Part shown: positions 19,536 to 28,613 of the stretch, piece by piece
How the letters are laid out: each line of letters opens with the position of its first letter
Numbering within the stretch: the first letter of the stretch is position 1
Assembly: GCF_003591005.1 (NCBI RefSeq)
Contig: NZ_QYYD01000016.1
Location: 62,001 to 126,000, forward strand
DNA: 64,000 nt
Direction of reading: 5' to 3'
DNA from: Rhodopseudomonas palustris
GTDB taxonomy: Bacteria; Pseudomonadota; Alphaproteobacteria; Rhizobiales; Xanthobacteraceae
The notes under the pieces: generated by a model
What the model saw: the letters and a program-made list of their open reading frames with translations, nothing else
The model's database searches: none
Told to the model about the DNA's origin: nothing
Translations under genes and position numbers: made by a program

Positions 19536-20534
19536 TCACACCGCGTCGTAGATCACTTCGAGCGACGGCTTGTTCAGCACCGCGGCGCCGCACATGTCTT
19601 CCATCGTGGCCGGCTGCAGCACGACGTCGCGGCCGGTGACGTCGCTGGAAAACAGGCCGAGCAGGCCGTCCTGGGTGAGCGGCTTCGGCCGCACCGGCGG
19701 CGCGGTGGCGACATTCTCGGCGAGCGACGCGAACAGCGGTCCCCACTGCCCGTCCGGCAATCCGATGATCTCGTAATTGGCGCTCTTGCGGCGGATGCCC
19801 TCGTCGGCGGGAATCGCCGCCAGCACCGGGATGCCGGCCGATTGCGCGAAGGCCTGCGCCTCGCCGGTGCCGTCGTCCTTGTTGATCACCATGCCGGCGA
19901 CGCCGACATTGCCGCCGAGCTTGCGGAAGTACTCGACCGCGGAGCACACGTTGTTGGCGACGTACAGCGACTGCAGATCGTTGGAGCCGACGATGATCAC
20001 CTTCTGGCACATGTCGCGGGCGATCGGCAGGCCGAAGCCGCCGCACACCACGTCGCCGAGGAAGTCGAGCAGCACGTAGTCGAAGCCCCATTCGTGGAAG
20101 CCGAGCTTCTCCAGCGTCTCGAAGCCGTGGATGATGCCGCGGCCGCCGCAGCCGCGGCCGACTTCCGGGCCGCCGAGCTCCATCGCGAACACGCCGTCGC
20201 GCTTGAAGCAGACGTCGCTGATGGTGACTTCCTCGCCGGCCAGCTTCTTTTTTGAGGAGGTCTCGATGATGGTCGGGGTCGCCTTGCCGCCGAACAGCAG
20301 CGAGGTGGTGTCGCTCTTCGGATCGCAGCCGATCAGCAGCACCTTCTTGCCCTGCTGCGCCATCATGTAGCTGAGGTTGGCGAGCGTGAAGCTCTTGCCG
20401 ATGCCGCCCTTGCCGTAGATCGCGATAATCTGGGTCTCCTTGGTGACGGGAGTCGTCACCGGGGCGTCGGGTTCAATCGACGCCTCGGCCCGGAGTTGTG
20501 CGTCTTGCAGGCTGATCTGCGGAACGACGTTCAT
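19536..20534 (-). CDS. bchX: Chlorophyllide a reductase iron protein X
   Basis: BchX is the NifH-like ATPase that delivers electrons to BchYZ through a [4Fe-4S] cluster shared by the dimer. The 332-residue protein has the P-loop GKGGIGKS at 41-48, switch region GCDPKSD, and cluster cysteines in GRGCGGRG and DVVCGGFG. The ATG at 20534 overlaps the bchC stop by one base; the open frame upstream lies within bchC and is ignored. Confidence 0.96.
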   Translation of the reverse strand: MNVVPQISLQDAQLRAEASIEPDAPVTTPVTKETQIIAIYGKGGIGKSFTLANLSYMMAQQGKKVLLIGCDPKSDTTSLLFGGKATPTIIETSSKKKLAGEEVTISDVCFKRDGVFAMELGGPEVGRGCGGRGIIHGFETLEKLGFHEWGFDYVLLDFLGDVVCGGFGLPIARDMCQKVIIVGSNDLQSLYVANNVCSAVEYFRKLGGNVGVAGMVINKDDGTGEAQAFAQSAGIPVLAAIPADEGIRRKSANYEIIGLPDGQWGPLFASLAENVATAPPVRPKPLTQDGLLGLFSSDVTGRDVVLQPATMEDMCGAAVLNKPSLEVIYDAV

Positions 20535-21472
20535 CAGCTCGGTCTCCAGTTCAGAACCATTTTGAGGCATGCAGGGTCTTCGAAAGCGATCCGATAGGCG
20601 TCGGGGGCCGACGCCGCCTCCTTGTGGTGCGTGATTAGTCCGTCGAGTGAGAGCTTGCCGCTGTCGATCAGCGCCTTGGTGGCGGCGATGTCCGGCGGCT
20701 GCCATTCCGCCGCGATCCGGATCCGGGCCTCACGCATGAAAGCCGGAGGGAACGCGAAGGACAGCGGCTCGCTGTAAAAGCCAGCCAGCACGATCTCGCC
20801 GGTCGCCGCGATGCGCGAAATCAAAATGTCGAGGAGCTTGGGATCGCCGCTGACGTCGTAGATGCTACGATAGTCGCGTCGCTCGTCGGTTTCGGGATTG
20901 ATCACCGCGTAGCCATCGGCGCCGCCGCTGCGCAACGGGTTCTTCTCCCACACCGTCGGCGGCGGATTGCCGAGCGCGACGGAGATGCGTGCGAGCAGAC
21001 GGCCGAGCACGCCGTGACCGACGATGCAGTCCGGCGGCGTCGCGCCGCGCGCTGCGATCGCGTGATACGCAGTCGCGGCGAGCGCGATCAGGATACCGCG
21101 TTCGCCGAGTTGCTGATCGAGCGGCACCACGCGCTTGGCGGGAACGACGAGGCGCGAAGCCGACGCCCCGAACAGGCCGCGGACTTCGCCGAAGCACTTC
21201 GCCCCGGGCACGAACACCAGCTGCCCCGGCTGCAGATCGGTTGCGGCGCCCGCCTCGACCACTTCGCCGACCGACTCGTATCCAGGTACCAGCGGATAAC
21301 CCATCCCGGGGAATGGCGGCATCCGGCCCGACCACAACAACCGCTCGGTCCCCGTGCTGACACCGCTCCAGGCGACATCGACAACGACGTCATCAGCCGT
21401 CGGCGCCGTCAGGCTGACGCGACTGAGTTCGACGTGTTGTGGCTGCTTGAGGACGACCGCGATGGCTTCCAT
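20534..21472 (-). CDS. bchC: 3-hydroxyethyl bacteriochlorophyllide a dehydrogenase
   Basis: BchC oxidises the C3 hydroxyethyl to the acetyl group of bacteriochlorophyll a. The 312-residue product is a medium-chain dehydrogenase homologue with GTERLLWSGRMP, PGYESVGEV and VGHGVLGRLLAR in the nucleotide-binding region. The region upstream has tandem PpsR-type sites at 21513-21556. bchX overlaps its stop. Confidence 0.94.
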   Translation of the reverse strand: MEAIAVVLKQPQHVELSRVSLTAPTADDVVVDVAWSGVSTGTERLLWSGRMPPFPGMGYPLVPGYESVGEVVEAGAATDLQPGQLVFVPGAKCFGEVRGLFGASASRLVVPAKRVVPLDQQLGERGILIALAATAYHAIAARGATPPDCIVGHGVLGRLLARISVALGNPPPTVWEKNPLRSGGADGYAVINPETDERRDYRSIYDVSGDPKLLDILISRIAATGEIVLAGFYSEPLSFAFPPAFMREARIRIAAEWQPPDIAATKALIDSGKLSLDGLITHHKEAASAPDAYRIAFEDPACLKMVLNWRPS

Positions 21473-21512
21473 CGCCTACTCCAATCCAGGCGGCAGAGAC
21501 CTGTCGCTAGAG

Positions 21513-21556
21513 TGTCAGAGTAAACTGACGGATTGCAGTGTCAAGCTAGATTAACA
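21513..21556. promoter_or_regulatory. Tandem PpsR/CrtJ sites of the bchC promoter
   Basis: Two palindromes lie 8 bases apart: TGT-N12-ACG at 21513-21530 and an exact TGT-N12-ACA at 21539-21556. This is the tandem geometry known for the bchC promoter in Rhodobacter capsulatus, where CrtJ binds cooperatively. The second box overlaps the stop codon of crtF, so the bchC promoter is embedded in the superoperon. Confidence 0.78.
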
Positions 21557-22684
21557 CATCGGGGGCTTGATTGCGGTAATTACGGAGGCGACCAGCGGCA
21601 TCGGGACGGAGTGCAATCGAATGTCACCGAACCCGGCTTCCGCCAGAAGCTCCCGTAGCCGGCCGAATGTGCGGCCCTGGCCGGTGCCCATCGCCCGTAA
21701 ATAAAGAGCAAAATACGCGTCCGTGCTGGATTCCCGGCCGGGCGGGCTGGCGAGCGGCTCGGCAATCAGCAACTTGCCGTTGTCGGGCAAGGCGTTGTGC
21801 ACTGCACGCAGCAGCGCCAACACCACCTCGTCATCGTGGTCGTGGATGATCCGGACCAGCGAGATGATGTCGGCACCCTCCGGCAGCGGATCATCACGAA
21901 AGCTGCCGCCGATCGTGCTGGCGCGGCTGGTCAGTCCGTTCGTTTGAAAGCGCTCGGCGGCCTTGGCAGCGACCGCAGGCAGATCGAACAGCATCACGCG
22001 CAGCCCGGGAGTCTGTTCGGCCACAGCCGAGAGGAAGGAGCCGTCGCCGCCGCCGACGTCGAGCAGGCAGCGGTGCTCGCGGAATGAAAAGACGTGCAGC
22101 ACCTCGCGGGCGATCATCGGCTGCGAGGCGGCCATCAGCGCGGTATAGGGCAGCACCTGATCGGCATGAAGCTCGGCTGCGCCCTCGCCGCGCACATAGG
22201 CCCAATACGCCGCGAGTTCGCCGCCGCCGCGCGGGCCGCGCAGCACGGCGAGCGGATCGGCGAGGTCGCGATACAGCATGGCGTGATGCTCGACCAGGGC
22301 GAGAACGCCGGGATTGCCGCACAGCTCGGCGCCGAGCTGGCCGAGCCCGTAGCGGCCGCCGCTGCGCGGCTGGACCAGCTTCAGCGCGGTCGCGGCGTCG
22401 AGCAACAGCTGCATCGACTCGCGTGGCAGCGACAGCCGCAGCGCCAGCTCATCGACGCCGGCGGGACGCTCGCGCAGCAGATCGAACAGCCGGAGCTGCA
22501 CACAGGCGAGCAGGATCTGGGAATAGACGAAGCCGGCGACGATATCGAACATCGCACCGGCGCGTCGCCGCGCGACCCCGCGCGTCAGCGGAAACACCGC
22601 GGCGAAGCGCTGAAAGCGAGCGCTCGACAGGATGGCATCGCGCCAACCGAGCAGTCGGTCGCGCAGGCTGGAGGAACTCATCAT
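21551..22684 (-). CDS. crtF: Demethylspheroidene / hydroxyneurosporene O-methyltransferase
   Basis: CrtF methylates the C1 hydroxyl of acyclic carotenoids using S-adenosylmethionine, giving the methoxy groups of spirilloxanthin. The 377-residue protein has an N-terminal dimerisation/winged-helix domain and a C-terminal methyltransferase domain with LLDVGGGDGSF and the SLVRIIHDHDDE catalytic region. ATG 22684 with AGGA next to it is taken; the adjacent ATG at 22681 and a GTG at 22696 are alternatives. It follows crtE by 43 bases. Confidence 0.92.
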   Translation of the reverse strand: MMSSSSLRDRLLGWRDAILSSARFQRFAAVFPLTRGVARRRAGAMFDIVAGFVYSQILLACVQLRLFDLLRERPAGVDELALRLSLPRESMQLLLDAATALKLVQPRSGGRYGLGQLGAELCGNPGVLALVEHHAMLYRDLADPLAVLRGPRGGGELAAYWAYVRGEGAAELHADQVLPYTALMAASQPMIAREVLHVFSFREHRCLLDVGGGDGSFLSAVAEQTPGLRVMLFDLPAVAAKAAERFQTNGLTSRASTIGGSFRDDPLPEGADIISLVRIIHDHDDEVVLALLRAVHNALPDNGKLLIAEPLASPPGRESSTDAYFALYLRAMGTGQGRTFGRLRELLAEAGFGDIRLHSVPMPLVASVITAIKPPMC

Positions 22685-22727
22685 TCCTGCTACCACCGGC
22701 CGGCCGCACAGGCCAAGCCGGAGCGCA

Positions 22728-23594
22728 TCACGCTGCGGTCGCGGCGAGCTTCGCCGGAACCAGGCGGGTGGCTTCCGACATGATCAGCGAGCGCAGTTCG
22801 TTGCCGTTGGAGCACGGTGGCATCGCATCGACCGCGCCGCGCACCAGCGACTTCAGGTGATAGATCGCGCCGTCGATGCCCATCTCGCGCACTGCGCTGG
22901 GGCGATCATGCGCGATATCCTGGCCGACCGGCTTGCCGATCTCGTCCTCGTCCGCGGCGGCATCGCGCAGATCGTCGGCGACCTGATAGGCCTCGCCGAT
23001 CTTCTCGCCGACCATCCGCCACGGCTCCGGATCGGCGCCGGCTGAGGCTGCGCCTGCCGCGGTCGCGGCGACGAACAGCGCGCCGGTCTTGGAGCGGTGA
23101 TAATGCGCGAGGTTGATCTCGGACTCGCATTCCCATGCCTGACCGGCGACGATGCCGAGCGGCACGCCGACGGCGCTGCCGATGATCTGTGTCAACTTCA
23201 ACAGCCGCTCCGGCTGGCAAGACACCCGGGCGATCGACTGGAACGCCAGCACGATCAGCGCGTCGCCAGTGAGCACGGCGAGCGGCTCGCCGAACGCTTT
23301 GTGCACCGAAGGGCGGCCGCGGCGCAGATCGGCGCCGTCGAAACAGGGGAGATCGTCGTGCACCAGCGAGGCGCAGTGCATCAGTTCAAGCGCGGCGCCG
23401 GCGGCCTCGGTGGCAGCCGGATTGTCTTCGCCGCAGGCCGCGGCGACGCTGTGGCAAAGCCGTGGCCGCACCCGCGCACCGCGCGGGAAGACGGCGCTGC
23501 GCATCGCGGCCGCGAGCCGGGGCGGACAGCCTGCGAGGTCCGCCTGGTTGAGGGCCTCGGTGAGGGCGCGCTCGATCCGGTTGGTCACGTCCAT
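22728..23594 (-). CDS. crtE: Geranylgeranyl diphosphate synthase
   Basis: CrtE condenses isoprenoid units to geranylgeranyl diphosphate, feeding both carotenoids and the bacteriochlorophyll tail. The 288-residue protein has the first aspartate-rich motif (HDDLPCFDGADLRRG) and the second (YQVADDLRD), with the usual GDALI and QAWECE stretches between. GGGAG precedes the ATG at 23594. It heads the leftward superoperon crtE-crtF-bchCXYZ-puf and diverges from crtD; tandem PpsR-type sites lie between them. Confidence 0.93.
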   Translation of the reverse strand: MDVTNRIERALTEALNQADLAGCPPRLAAAMRSAVFPRGARVRPRLCHSVAAACGEDNPAATEAAGAALELMHCASLVHDDLPCFDGADLRRGRPSVHKAFGEPLAVLTGDALIVLAFQSIARVSCQPERLLKLTQIIGSAVGVPLGIVAGQAWECESEINLAHYHRSKTGALFVAATAAGAASAGADPEPWRMVGEKIGEAYQVADDLRDAAADEDEIGKPVGQDIAHDRPSAVREMGIDGAIYHLKSLVRGAVDAMPPCSNGNELRSLIMSEATRLVPAKLAATAA

Positions 23595-23622
23595 GGCAGA
23601 CTCCCGCTCCAAAGCCAGCAAG

Positions 23623-23666
23623 TGTCAATTTAACTTGTCATTGGCAACTGTAAGTTATTATGGACA
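23623..23666. promoter_or_regulatory. Tandem PpsR/CrtJ sites between crtE and crtD
   Basis: TGT-N12-TCA at 23623-23640 and an exact TGT-N12-ACA at 23649-23666 are separated by 8 bases, the same geometry as at bchC. They sit in the 121-base divergent crtE/crtD promoter, so one repressor complex could control both directions. Confidence 0.72.
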
Positions 23667-23715
23667 CCTGTCAATGGCATGGCGCAATGACACTTAAGGC
23701 GAAGCGGGAGTCGGC

Positions 23716-25263
23716 ATGAGGGATCTGGCGGCGCGAAATCGGGTGGTGATCATCGGCGCCGGCGTGGCCGGCCTCACCTCCGCCATCGCCCTGGCCGCAC
23801 GCGGTCTGGACGTCACCGTTGTCGAGCGCGCCGCGGCGCCCGGCGGCAAGATTCGCGAGGTCGGGATCGGCGCCGCGCGGATCGACAGCGGGCCCACCGT
23901 CTTCACCATGCGCTGGGTGTTCGAAGAACTATTTGCGGGCGCCGGGCTGAACTTCGCCGACCACTTCAAGCTTCGTCCGCTCTCGGTGCTGGCACGGCAC
24001 GCTTGGGACGACAAGGCGCGGCTCGATCTGTTCGCCGACGAAGCACGCTCGGCTGATGCAATCGGCGCCTTCGCGGGCGCTGCCGAGGCAAGGCGCTACA
24101 AACAGTTCTGCACCGACAGCCGCAAGATCTATCAGATCCTGGAAAAGCCGTTCCTGCGCGCCACCGCGCCGAGTCTGCCCGGCCTCGCCACCGCGGGCGG
24201 CATCGGTGGCCTGCTCGAGCTGCGCAAGATCAGGCCGTTCACCACGATGTGGAATGCGCTCGGCGACTACTTCAAGGATCCGCGGCTGCGGCAAATGTTC
24301 GGCCGCTACGCGACCTATTGCGGCTCGTCGCCGTTCGAGGCGCCGGCGACCCTGATGCTGGTGGCGCATGTCGAGCAGCAGGGCGTGTGGATCATCGAGG
24401 GTGGCATGCATGCGCTGGCCCGTGCGCTGGCCGACTGCGCCACCGGGCTGGGCGCCACCATCCGCTACGAGCAGGAGGTGCGCGAGATCATGGTGTCGGG
24501 CGGTCGCGCCGCCGGCGTGATCCTGGCGAACGGCGACCGCATCGAAGCGTCATCGGTGATCGTCAACGCCGACGTCGGCGCTCTGCCGGGCGGCATGTTC
24601 GGCGCGGCTGTGCAGCGCGCCGCCGCACCAATCGCGCCGAAGCTGCGCTCGCTGTCGGCGATGACCTGGAGCATGGTGGCCAAAACTGACGGCTTTCCGC
24701 TCAGCCGGCATTCGGTATTCTTCTCGCGCGACTACGCCCGCGAATTCACCGACATCTTTGGCCGCGGCGAAGTGCCGAGCGAGCCGACCGTGTATATCTG
24801 CGGACAGGATCGCATCGACGACAGCGCGATGCTCGGCGACAATGGCGAGGAAGAGTTGCTGGTGCTGGTCAATGCCCCGCCGCTCGGCGACCGCAGGCGC
24901 TTCGAGGCGGACGAGATCGCGCGCGTGACGCAGCGGACGTTCGCCGTGCTCCAACGCTGCGGCCTGCGCGTCGAAGCACGGCCCGACAAGACGCAAGTCA
25001 CCACGCCGGAAGATTTCAACCGGCTGTTTCCGGCGACCGGCGGCGCGCTGTACGGCCGCGCCTCGCACGGCTGGAGCGCGTCGTTCGAACGGCCCGGCGC
25101 GCGCACCAAACTGCCGGGCCTGTATCTCGCCGGCGGCAGTACGCATCCCGGCCCCGGCGTGCCGATGGCCGCTCTGTCCGGCCGGGCCGCCTCGGCCAGC
25201 CTACTGGCCGATCTCGACGCCGAGCAGCAGCGGCTGCGGCCGGCCGCGACCAAAGTCACCTGA
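23716..25263 (+). CDS. crtD: 1-methoxyneurosporene/hydroxyneurosporene 3,4-desaturase
   Basis: CrtD adds the 3,4 double bond to hydroxy- or methoxy-carotenoids on the way to spirilloxanthin. The 515-residue protein begins with an FAD fold (VVIIGAGVAGLTSAIALA) and has the phytoene-dehydrogenase C-terminal signature LYLAGGSTHPGPGVPMA. GGGAG precedes ATG 23716. crtC follows 31 bases after its stop, forming a crtDC unit divergent from crtE. Confidence 0.93.
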   Translation: MRDLAARNRVVIIGAGVAGLTSAIALAARGLDVTVVERAAAPGGKIREVGIGAARIDSGPTVFTMRWVFEELFAGAGLNFADHFKLRPLSVLARHAWDDKARLDLFADEARSADAIGAFAGAAEARRYKQFCTDSRKIYQILEKPFLRATAPSLPGLATAGGIGGLLELRKIRPFTTMWNALGDYFKDPRLRQMFGRYATYCGSSPFEAPATLMLVAHVEQQGVWIIEGGMHALARALADCATGLGATIRYEQEVREIMVSGGRAAGVILANGDRIEASSVIVNADVGALPGGMFGAAVQRAAAPIAPKLRSLSAMTWSMVAKTDGFPLSRHSVFFSRDYAREFTDIFGRGEVPSEPTVYICGQDRIDDSAMLGDNGEEELLVLVNAPPLGDRRRFEADEIARVTQRTFAVLQRCGLRVEARPDKTQVTTPEDFNRLFPATGGALYGRASHGWSASFERPGARTKLPGLYLAGGSTHPGPGVPMAALSGRAASASLLADLDAEQQRLRPAATKVT

Positions 25264-25294
25264 AGCCTTCGACCTCAGAGTGTAGAACGCCCCG

Positions 25295-26248
25295 ATGATT
25301 GCCTGGCCCAACGCGACCGACGAACGCCGCACCGGATTCAACCTCGACGTTCCGCCGAACGGCTATGCCTGGTGGTACGTCGACGCGATCAGCGACGACG
25401 GCCGCGAAGGCCTCACTATCATCGCCTTCATCGGCAGCGTGTTCTCGCCCTACTACGCGTATGCCCGGCGCGGCGGCGCGGCCGATCCGCTGAACCATTG
25501 CGCGCTCAACGTCGCGTTGTATCACCAGGGCAGCAAGCGCTGGACCATGACCGAGCGCTCGCGCCGGAAGGTCGCGCGCAATCTCGGCTCGTTCCTGATC
25601 GGCCCGAGCGATCTCGGCTGGGACGGCCGCGCGCTGACCATCAACATCAACGAGCTGAGCGCGCCGATCCCCGGCCGCATCAAGGGCCGCGTCCGCGTCG
25701 TCCCGCGATTCGTGACGAAGACTGACTTCGTGCTGAACGAGGACGGCAATCACCGCTGGTGGCCGATCGCGCCGCGCTCGCGGATCGAGGTGACGCTGGA
25801 GCAGCCGAAGCTGTCGTGGCAGGGCGAGGCCTATCTCGACAGCAATGCCGGCGACGCGCCGATCGAGACCGGATTCACCCATTGGGAGTGGGCGCGCGGC
25901 GCGCTGCGCGACAAGACCGCGATCCTGTACGAAGCCGAGCGCCGGGGCGGCAGCCGCATCGACCTGGCGATCACCTACGACGCGGAGGGCAATCTGGAAC
26001 ACTTCACTCCGCCGCCGTTGCTCCCCCTGCCCCGCTCCGGCTGGCGCATCGACCGCAGCGCCCGCAGCGAAGCCGATGCGCGCGTCGTCCGCACGGTCGA
26101 AGACACCCCGTTCTACGCCCGCTCGATGATCGAAACCACGCTGCTCGGCGAACGCGTCACCCTGATGCACGAGAGCCTGTCGCTGGACCGCTTCAAGATG
26201 CCGGTGGTCCAGGCGATGCTGCCGTTCCGAATGCCGCGGAGAAGGTAG
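25295..26248 (+). CDS. crtC: Acyclic carotenoid 1,2-hydratase (hydroxyneurosporene synthase)
   Basis: CrtC hydrates the terminal psi end group of lycopene or neurosporene. The 317-residue protein starts with the family pattern GYAWWYVDAISDDGREGLTIIAFIGSVFSPYYAYARR and has FTHWEWARG and LDRFKMPVVQAMLPFRMPRR near the end. It follows crtD closely and is the last gene of the photosynthesis block on this side. Confidence 0.94.
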   Translation: MIAWPNATDERRTGFNLDVPPNGYAWWYVDAISDDGREGLTIIAFIGSVFSPYYAYARRGGAADPLNHCALNVALYHQGSKRWTMTERSRRKVARNLGSFLIGPSDLGWDGRALTININELSAPIPGRIKGRVRVVPRFVTKTDFVLNEDGNHRWWPIAPRSRIEVTLEQPKLSWQGEAYLDSNAGDAPIETGFTHWEWARGALRDKTAILYEAERRGGSRIDLAITYDAEGNLEHFTPPPLLPLPRSGWRIDRSARSEADARVVRTVEDTPFYARSMIETTLLGERVTLMHESLSLDRFKMPVVQAMLPFRMPRRR

Positions 26249-26321
26249 CTCGCATTGCGGCCCCTTTTGATAGTAGGAAAAAGCCCGCTCATTGCGGCAG
26301 CGAGAGCCTGATCATCAACGA

Positions 26322-26351
26322 AGGCTTGATCAGCAATCAGCAGGCAAGCCT
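26322..26351. other. Weak inverted repeat between convergent crtC and the CBS-domain gene
   Basis: A 7-bp stem (AGGCTTG with CAAGCCT) with a 16-base loop lies in the 151-base convergent gap. It could act as a bidirectional terminator, but it is weak and no T-run follows. Confidence 0.3.
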
Positions 26352-26399
26352 CCGATGCCTTCAGACCCGGCCCGATCGCAGCAGGGCGGCGCTTGACGT

Positions 26400-27410
26400 T
26401 CACTCCTCGTGCTTGGCCCAGCTCAGAAACAAGCCGATATCTCCGGGGATGCCTTCGGGGAAGTCGACCACGCGGGCGCTCAGGGTGAAGCCGTGGGGCC
26501 GGAGTTCGGCCTTCCAGCGCAGATAGAGGTCGGCCGCCATGCCGCGCAATGTCGATGGCCATTCCGGGTCGGGAGCATTGATGGCGCGGCCGTGGTCGGT
26601 GCACAGTTCGGCCGGAAAGCGCAGCAGCAGGAACTCCACTTCGCCCTTCTTGGCCATTGCGCGGGCATTGTGCAGCATGTGCTCCCAAGACTCGTCGGAC
26701 AGATGGGTCGCCAGCATCTGGCTGGCCTGTCGATGGTGCTTCTCCTCGGCGATCCGCTTGGCCTCGCGCCGCTCCTGCTCTTCGTGGCGTTCATGCTCGG
26801 TGCCGAGTGCCTGAAACGCCGAGGCCGACAATTCATCGGCGGCGGGGTCGTGCGGCGGGGGCGGCGCGGCGACCTGGCCGCGATGCGACAGCGCCTCCAG
26901 TTTGTCGGACGCGACCGGCCGCAGGCTGCCGTCGTCGTGCACCGGATCGCCCGGGTGCAGATGCGGGGCGGCAAGCGTCTTCAACAGATCGGCGCGGCTG
27001 ACGATGCCGACGACGCGGCCGTTGCGTACCACCGGTACGCGCTTGATGTTCTTCGCGTACAGAAGATCGGCGATCTCGGCGATGGAAACGCTGTCGTCGA
27101 CGGTCAGCACCGGCGACACCATGATCTGCGCGGCGGTGCGGTGATCGGATTTGAGGAATTGCAAATAGTCGGGATGCACCTCGCCGCCTTCGGACAGCAT
27201 CTGCAGCCACCAGTCGCGGCGGGCCTCGCGGGCGTTCTCGTTGCGCGGCATCAGATCGCCCTCGCTGATGATGCCAAGCGGCGCACCGTCCGCGTCGACC
27301 ACCGGCACCGCACTGATGCCGTGCGTCAGCAAAGTTTCCGCCACCGCGCGCACCGGCGCGTCTGGTGGCACCGTCACGATCCGGGTGGTCATCACGTCGG
27401 CTGCTTTCAT
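26400..27410 (-). CDS. CBS-domain pair protein with C-terminal extension
   Basis: CBS pairs bind adenine nucleotides and sense energy state. The 336-residue protein has two CBS motifs at about 1-60 (MKAADVMTTRIVTVPPD, GIISEGDLM) and 95-150 (AAQIMVSPVLTVDD, GIVSRADLL), then a linker and a coiled stretch rich in Glu and Arg (about 220-245). The C-terminal 100 residues look like a separate domain of unknown function. ATG 27410 follows GGAG. It converges on crtC and is not obviously part of the photosynthesis regulon. Confidence 0.8.
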   Translation of the reverse strand: MKAADVMTTRIVTVPPDAPVRAVAETLLTHGISAVPVVDADGAPLGIISEGDLMPRNENAREARRDWWLQMLSEGGEVHPDYLQFLKSDHRTAAQIMVSPVLTVDDSVSIAEIADLLYAKNIKRVPVVRNGRVVGIVSRADLLKTLAAPHLHPGDPVHDDGSLRPVASDKLEALSHRGQVAAPPPPHDPAADELSASAFQALGTEHERHEEQERREAKRIAEEKHHRQASQMLATHLSDESWEHMLHNARAMAKKGEVEFLLLRFPAELCTDHGRAINAPDPEWPSTLRGMAADLYLRWKAELRPHGFTLSARVVDFPEGIPGDIGLFLSWAKHEE

Positions 27411-27946
27411 ATTCGACTCCTCGCGGATCATGCTGCCCGTCACTGAACGGTCACATCCTTGCGATCGCGCCGCAGTCTAGGCGCGGATCCGATCAGTTTG
27501 ACGAAATCGGATCTGCGATCGGCGCAATGGAGCCCGACGTGGGCCGCGGGGCATATCCGATGCTGGCGGGGTTGGATCGTTGGGACGACGACAGCAGTGA
27601 GGTGGGTGGCTTGTTAGAGAAAGTTAAACGGCTTCACGGCAGGCTGCGGTTGATCTGGATCACGCCGCCGAAACTCTCCGCGGGAGATGGAGTGACGGGA
27701 GACCGGGGCGACGCGGCGCCCGTGCCACGTCGAAGGGAAGGGCTGCGGGCCGAGACGGCCCGCCGCATTCCTGCGCATGACGTGGCGGGACGGGCTGTGC
27801 TACACATTACCACGGCCGCGAGAGGGGTTGATTTGCCTCAACGAGGCCGTGCAGGTGCGTGTTCTTTTGATTTTCGACAATGCAGTTAGCGGCCGGCGGC
27901 CTCTATACACGCCCGCCGCGCATGGCACGGATGGAAAGACATTGAC
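27411..27946. promoter_or_regulatory. 536-base divergent non-coding region
   Basis: It separates the CBS-domain gene from the six-cysteine membrane protein gene. The notable element is a nested palindrome at 27811-27851 enclosing TTGAT-N4-CTCAA at 27828-27841, one mismatch from an Fnr/FixK box, about 105 bases before the plus-strand gene. I see no gene with believable codon use here. Confidence 0.4.
27828..27841. promoter_or_regulatory. Possible Fnr/FixK-type box
   Basis: TTGAT, four bases, CTCAA differs at one position from the TTGAY-N4-RTCAA consensus. It sits inside a larger hairpin (CACGGCC at 27811 with GGCCGTG at 27845), so it could equally be an RNA structure. Confidence 0.35.
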
Positions 27947-28591
27947 ATGGAGTATCTCTCCGCGATCGGGACGCTGCTGATACTGATCATCTTCGGCGGC
28001 GGCCTTGTGATAGTTGCCTATCTGGCTTTCGACGACATGCGTGTGCGCGGGCTGTCCTGGACCGGCGGCTCGTTTCCAGGGTCCGTGGCGTCGCTGACGG
28101 AGCGGCTCAAGGCGGTGCCGGCCGGTCCCGCGATCGTCGCCGCGGCCATCATGGCCGGCGCCATCGTCGTCTATGTGGCGGCCGGCAGCATGGAGCGCGC
28201 CCCGGCTCCCACCGCCACGTCGGAAGACAGCGCGGCTCCGGCCGAGGCCACGCCGGCATCGGCAAGCGTGGCCGCTGCGCCCGCGGCCGAGGCGCCAGCC
28301 GCTGCCGCCGCTTCTGCTCCCGCTGCTGCGCCTGCCGTCACGTCCCCGGCCGCCACCAACGCCATGGCCAGCATGGCGGCGCCAGCCGCAGTGCGCACCG
28401 TCAACGCGTCGAGCTGCGCCTCGAACGGCTGCCCGGTGTCGTGCAGCGCCGACGAGACGCTGGCTTCGGCTTATTGCATCAGCGGCGGCGCCGCACGCCT
28501 CGCCGATCAGCTGCAGGTCAAAGACGGCGTCGTGACCGCCCGCTGCAGCCCCAGCGCCAGCAGCATCACGGTCGCCTGCGCGCGGAAGTAA
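27947..28591 (+). CDS. Membrane-anchored protein with Ala/Pro linker and six-cysteine C-terminal domain
   Basis: I do not recognise this 214-residue protein. It has two hydrophobic segments (about 4-27 and 62-80), then about 60 residues very rich in alanine and proline, as in a flexible periplasmic tether, and a C-terminal region of about 65 residues with six cysteines (SSC, NGC, VSC, AYC, ARC, VAC) that could form three disulfides. A periplasmic location of this domain is inferred. A rho-independent terminator follows at 28614-28638, so it is a single-gene unit. Confidence 0.7.
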   Translation: MEYLSAIGTLLILIIFGGGLVIVAYLAFDDMRVRGLSWTGGSFPGSVASLTERLKAVPAGPAIVAAAIMAGAIVVYVAAGSMERAPAPTATSEDSAAPAEATPASASVAAAPAAEAPAAAAASAPAAAPAVTSPAATNAMASMAAPAAVRTVNASSCASNGCPVSCSADETLASAYCISGGAARLADQLQVKDGVVTARCSPSASSITVACARK

Positions 28592-28613
28592 TTAGGCTCA
28601 TTCTCGGCGACCG

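Noticed and set aside
27365-27889. A 174-codon plus-strand frame before the six-cysteine protein gene.
   Set aside because: Its start lies inside the CBS-domain gene, no ribosome site is visible and the composition is not protein-like. It is treated as non-coding.
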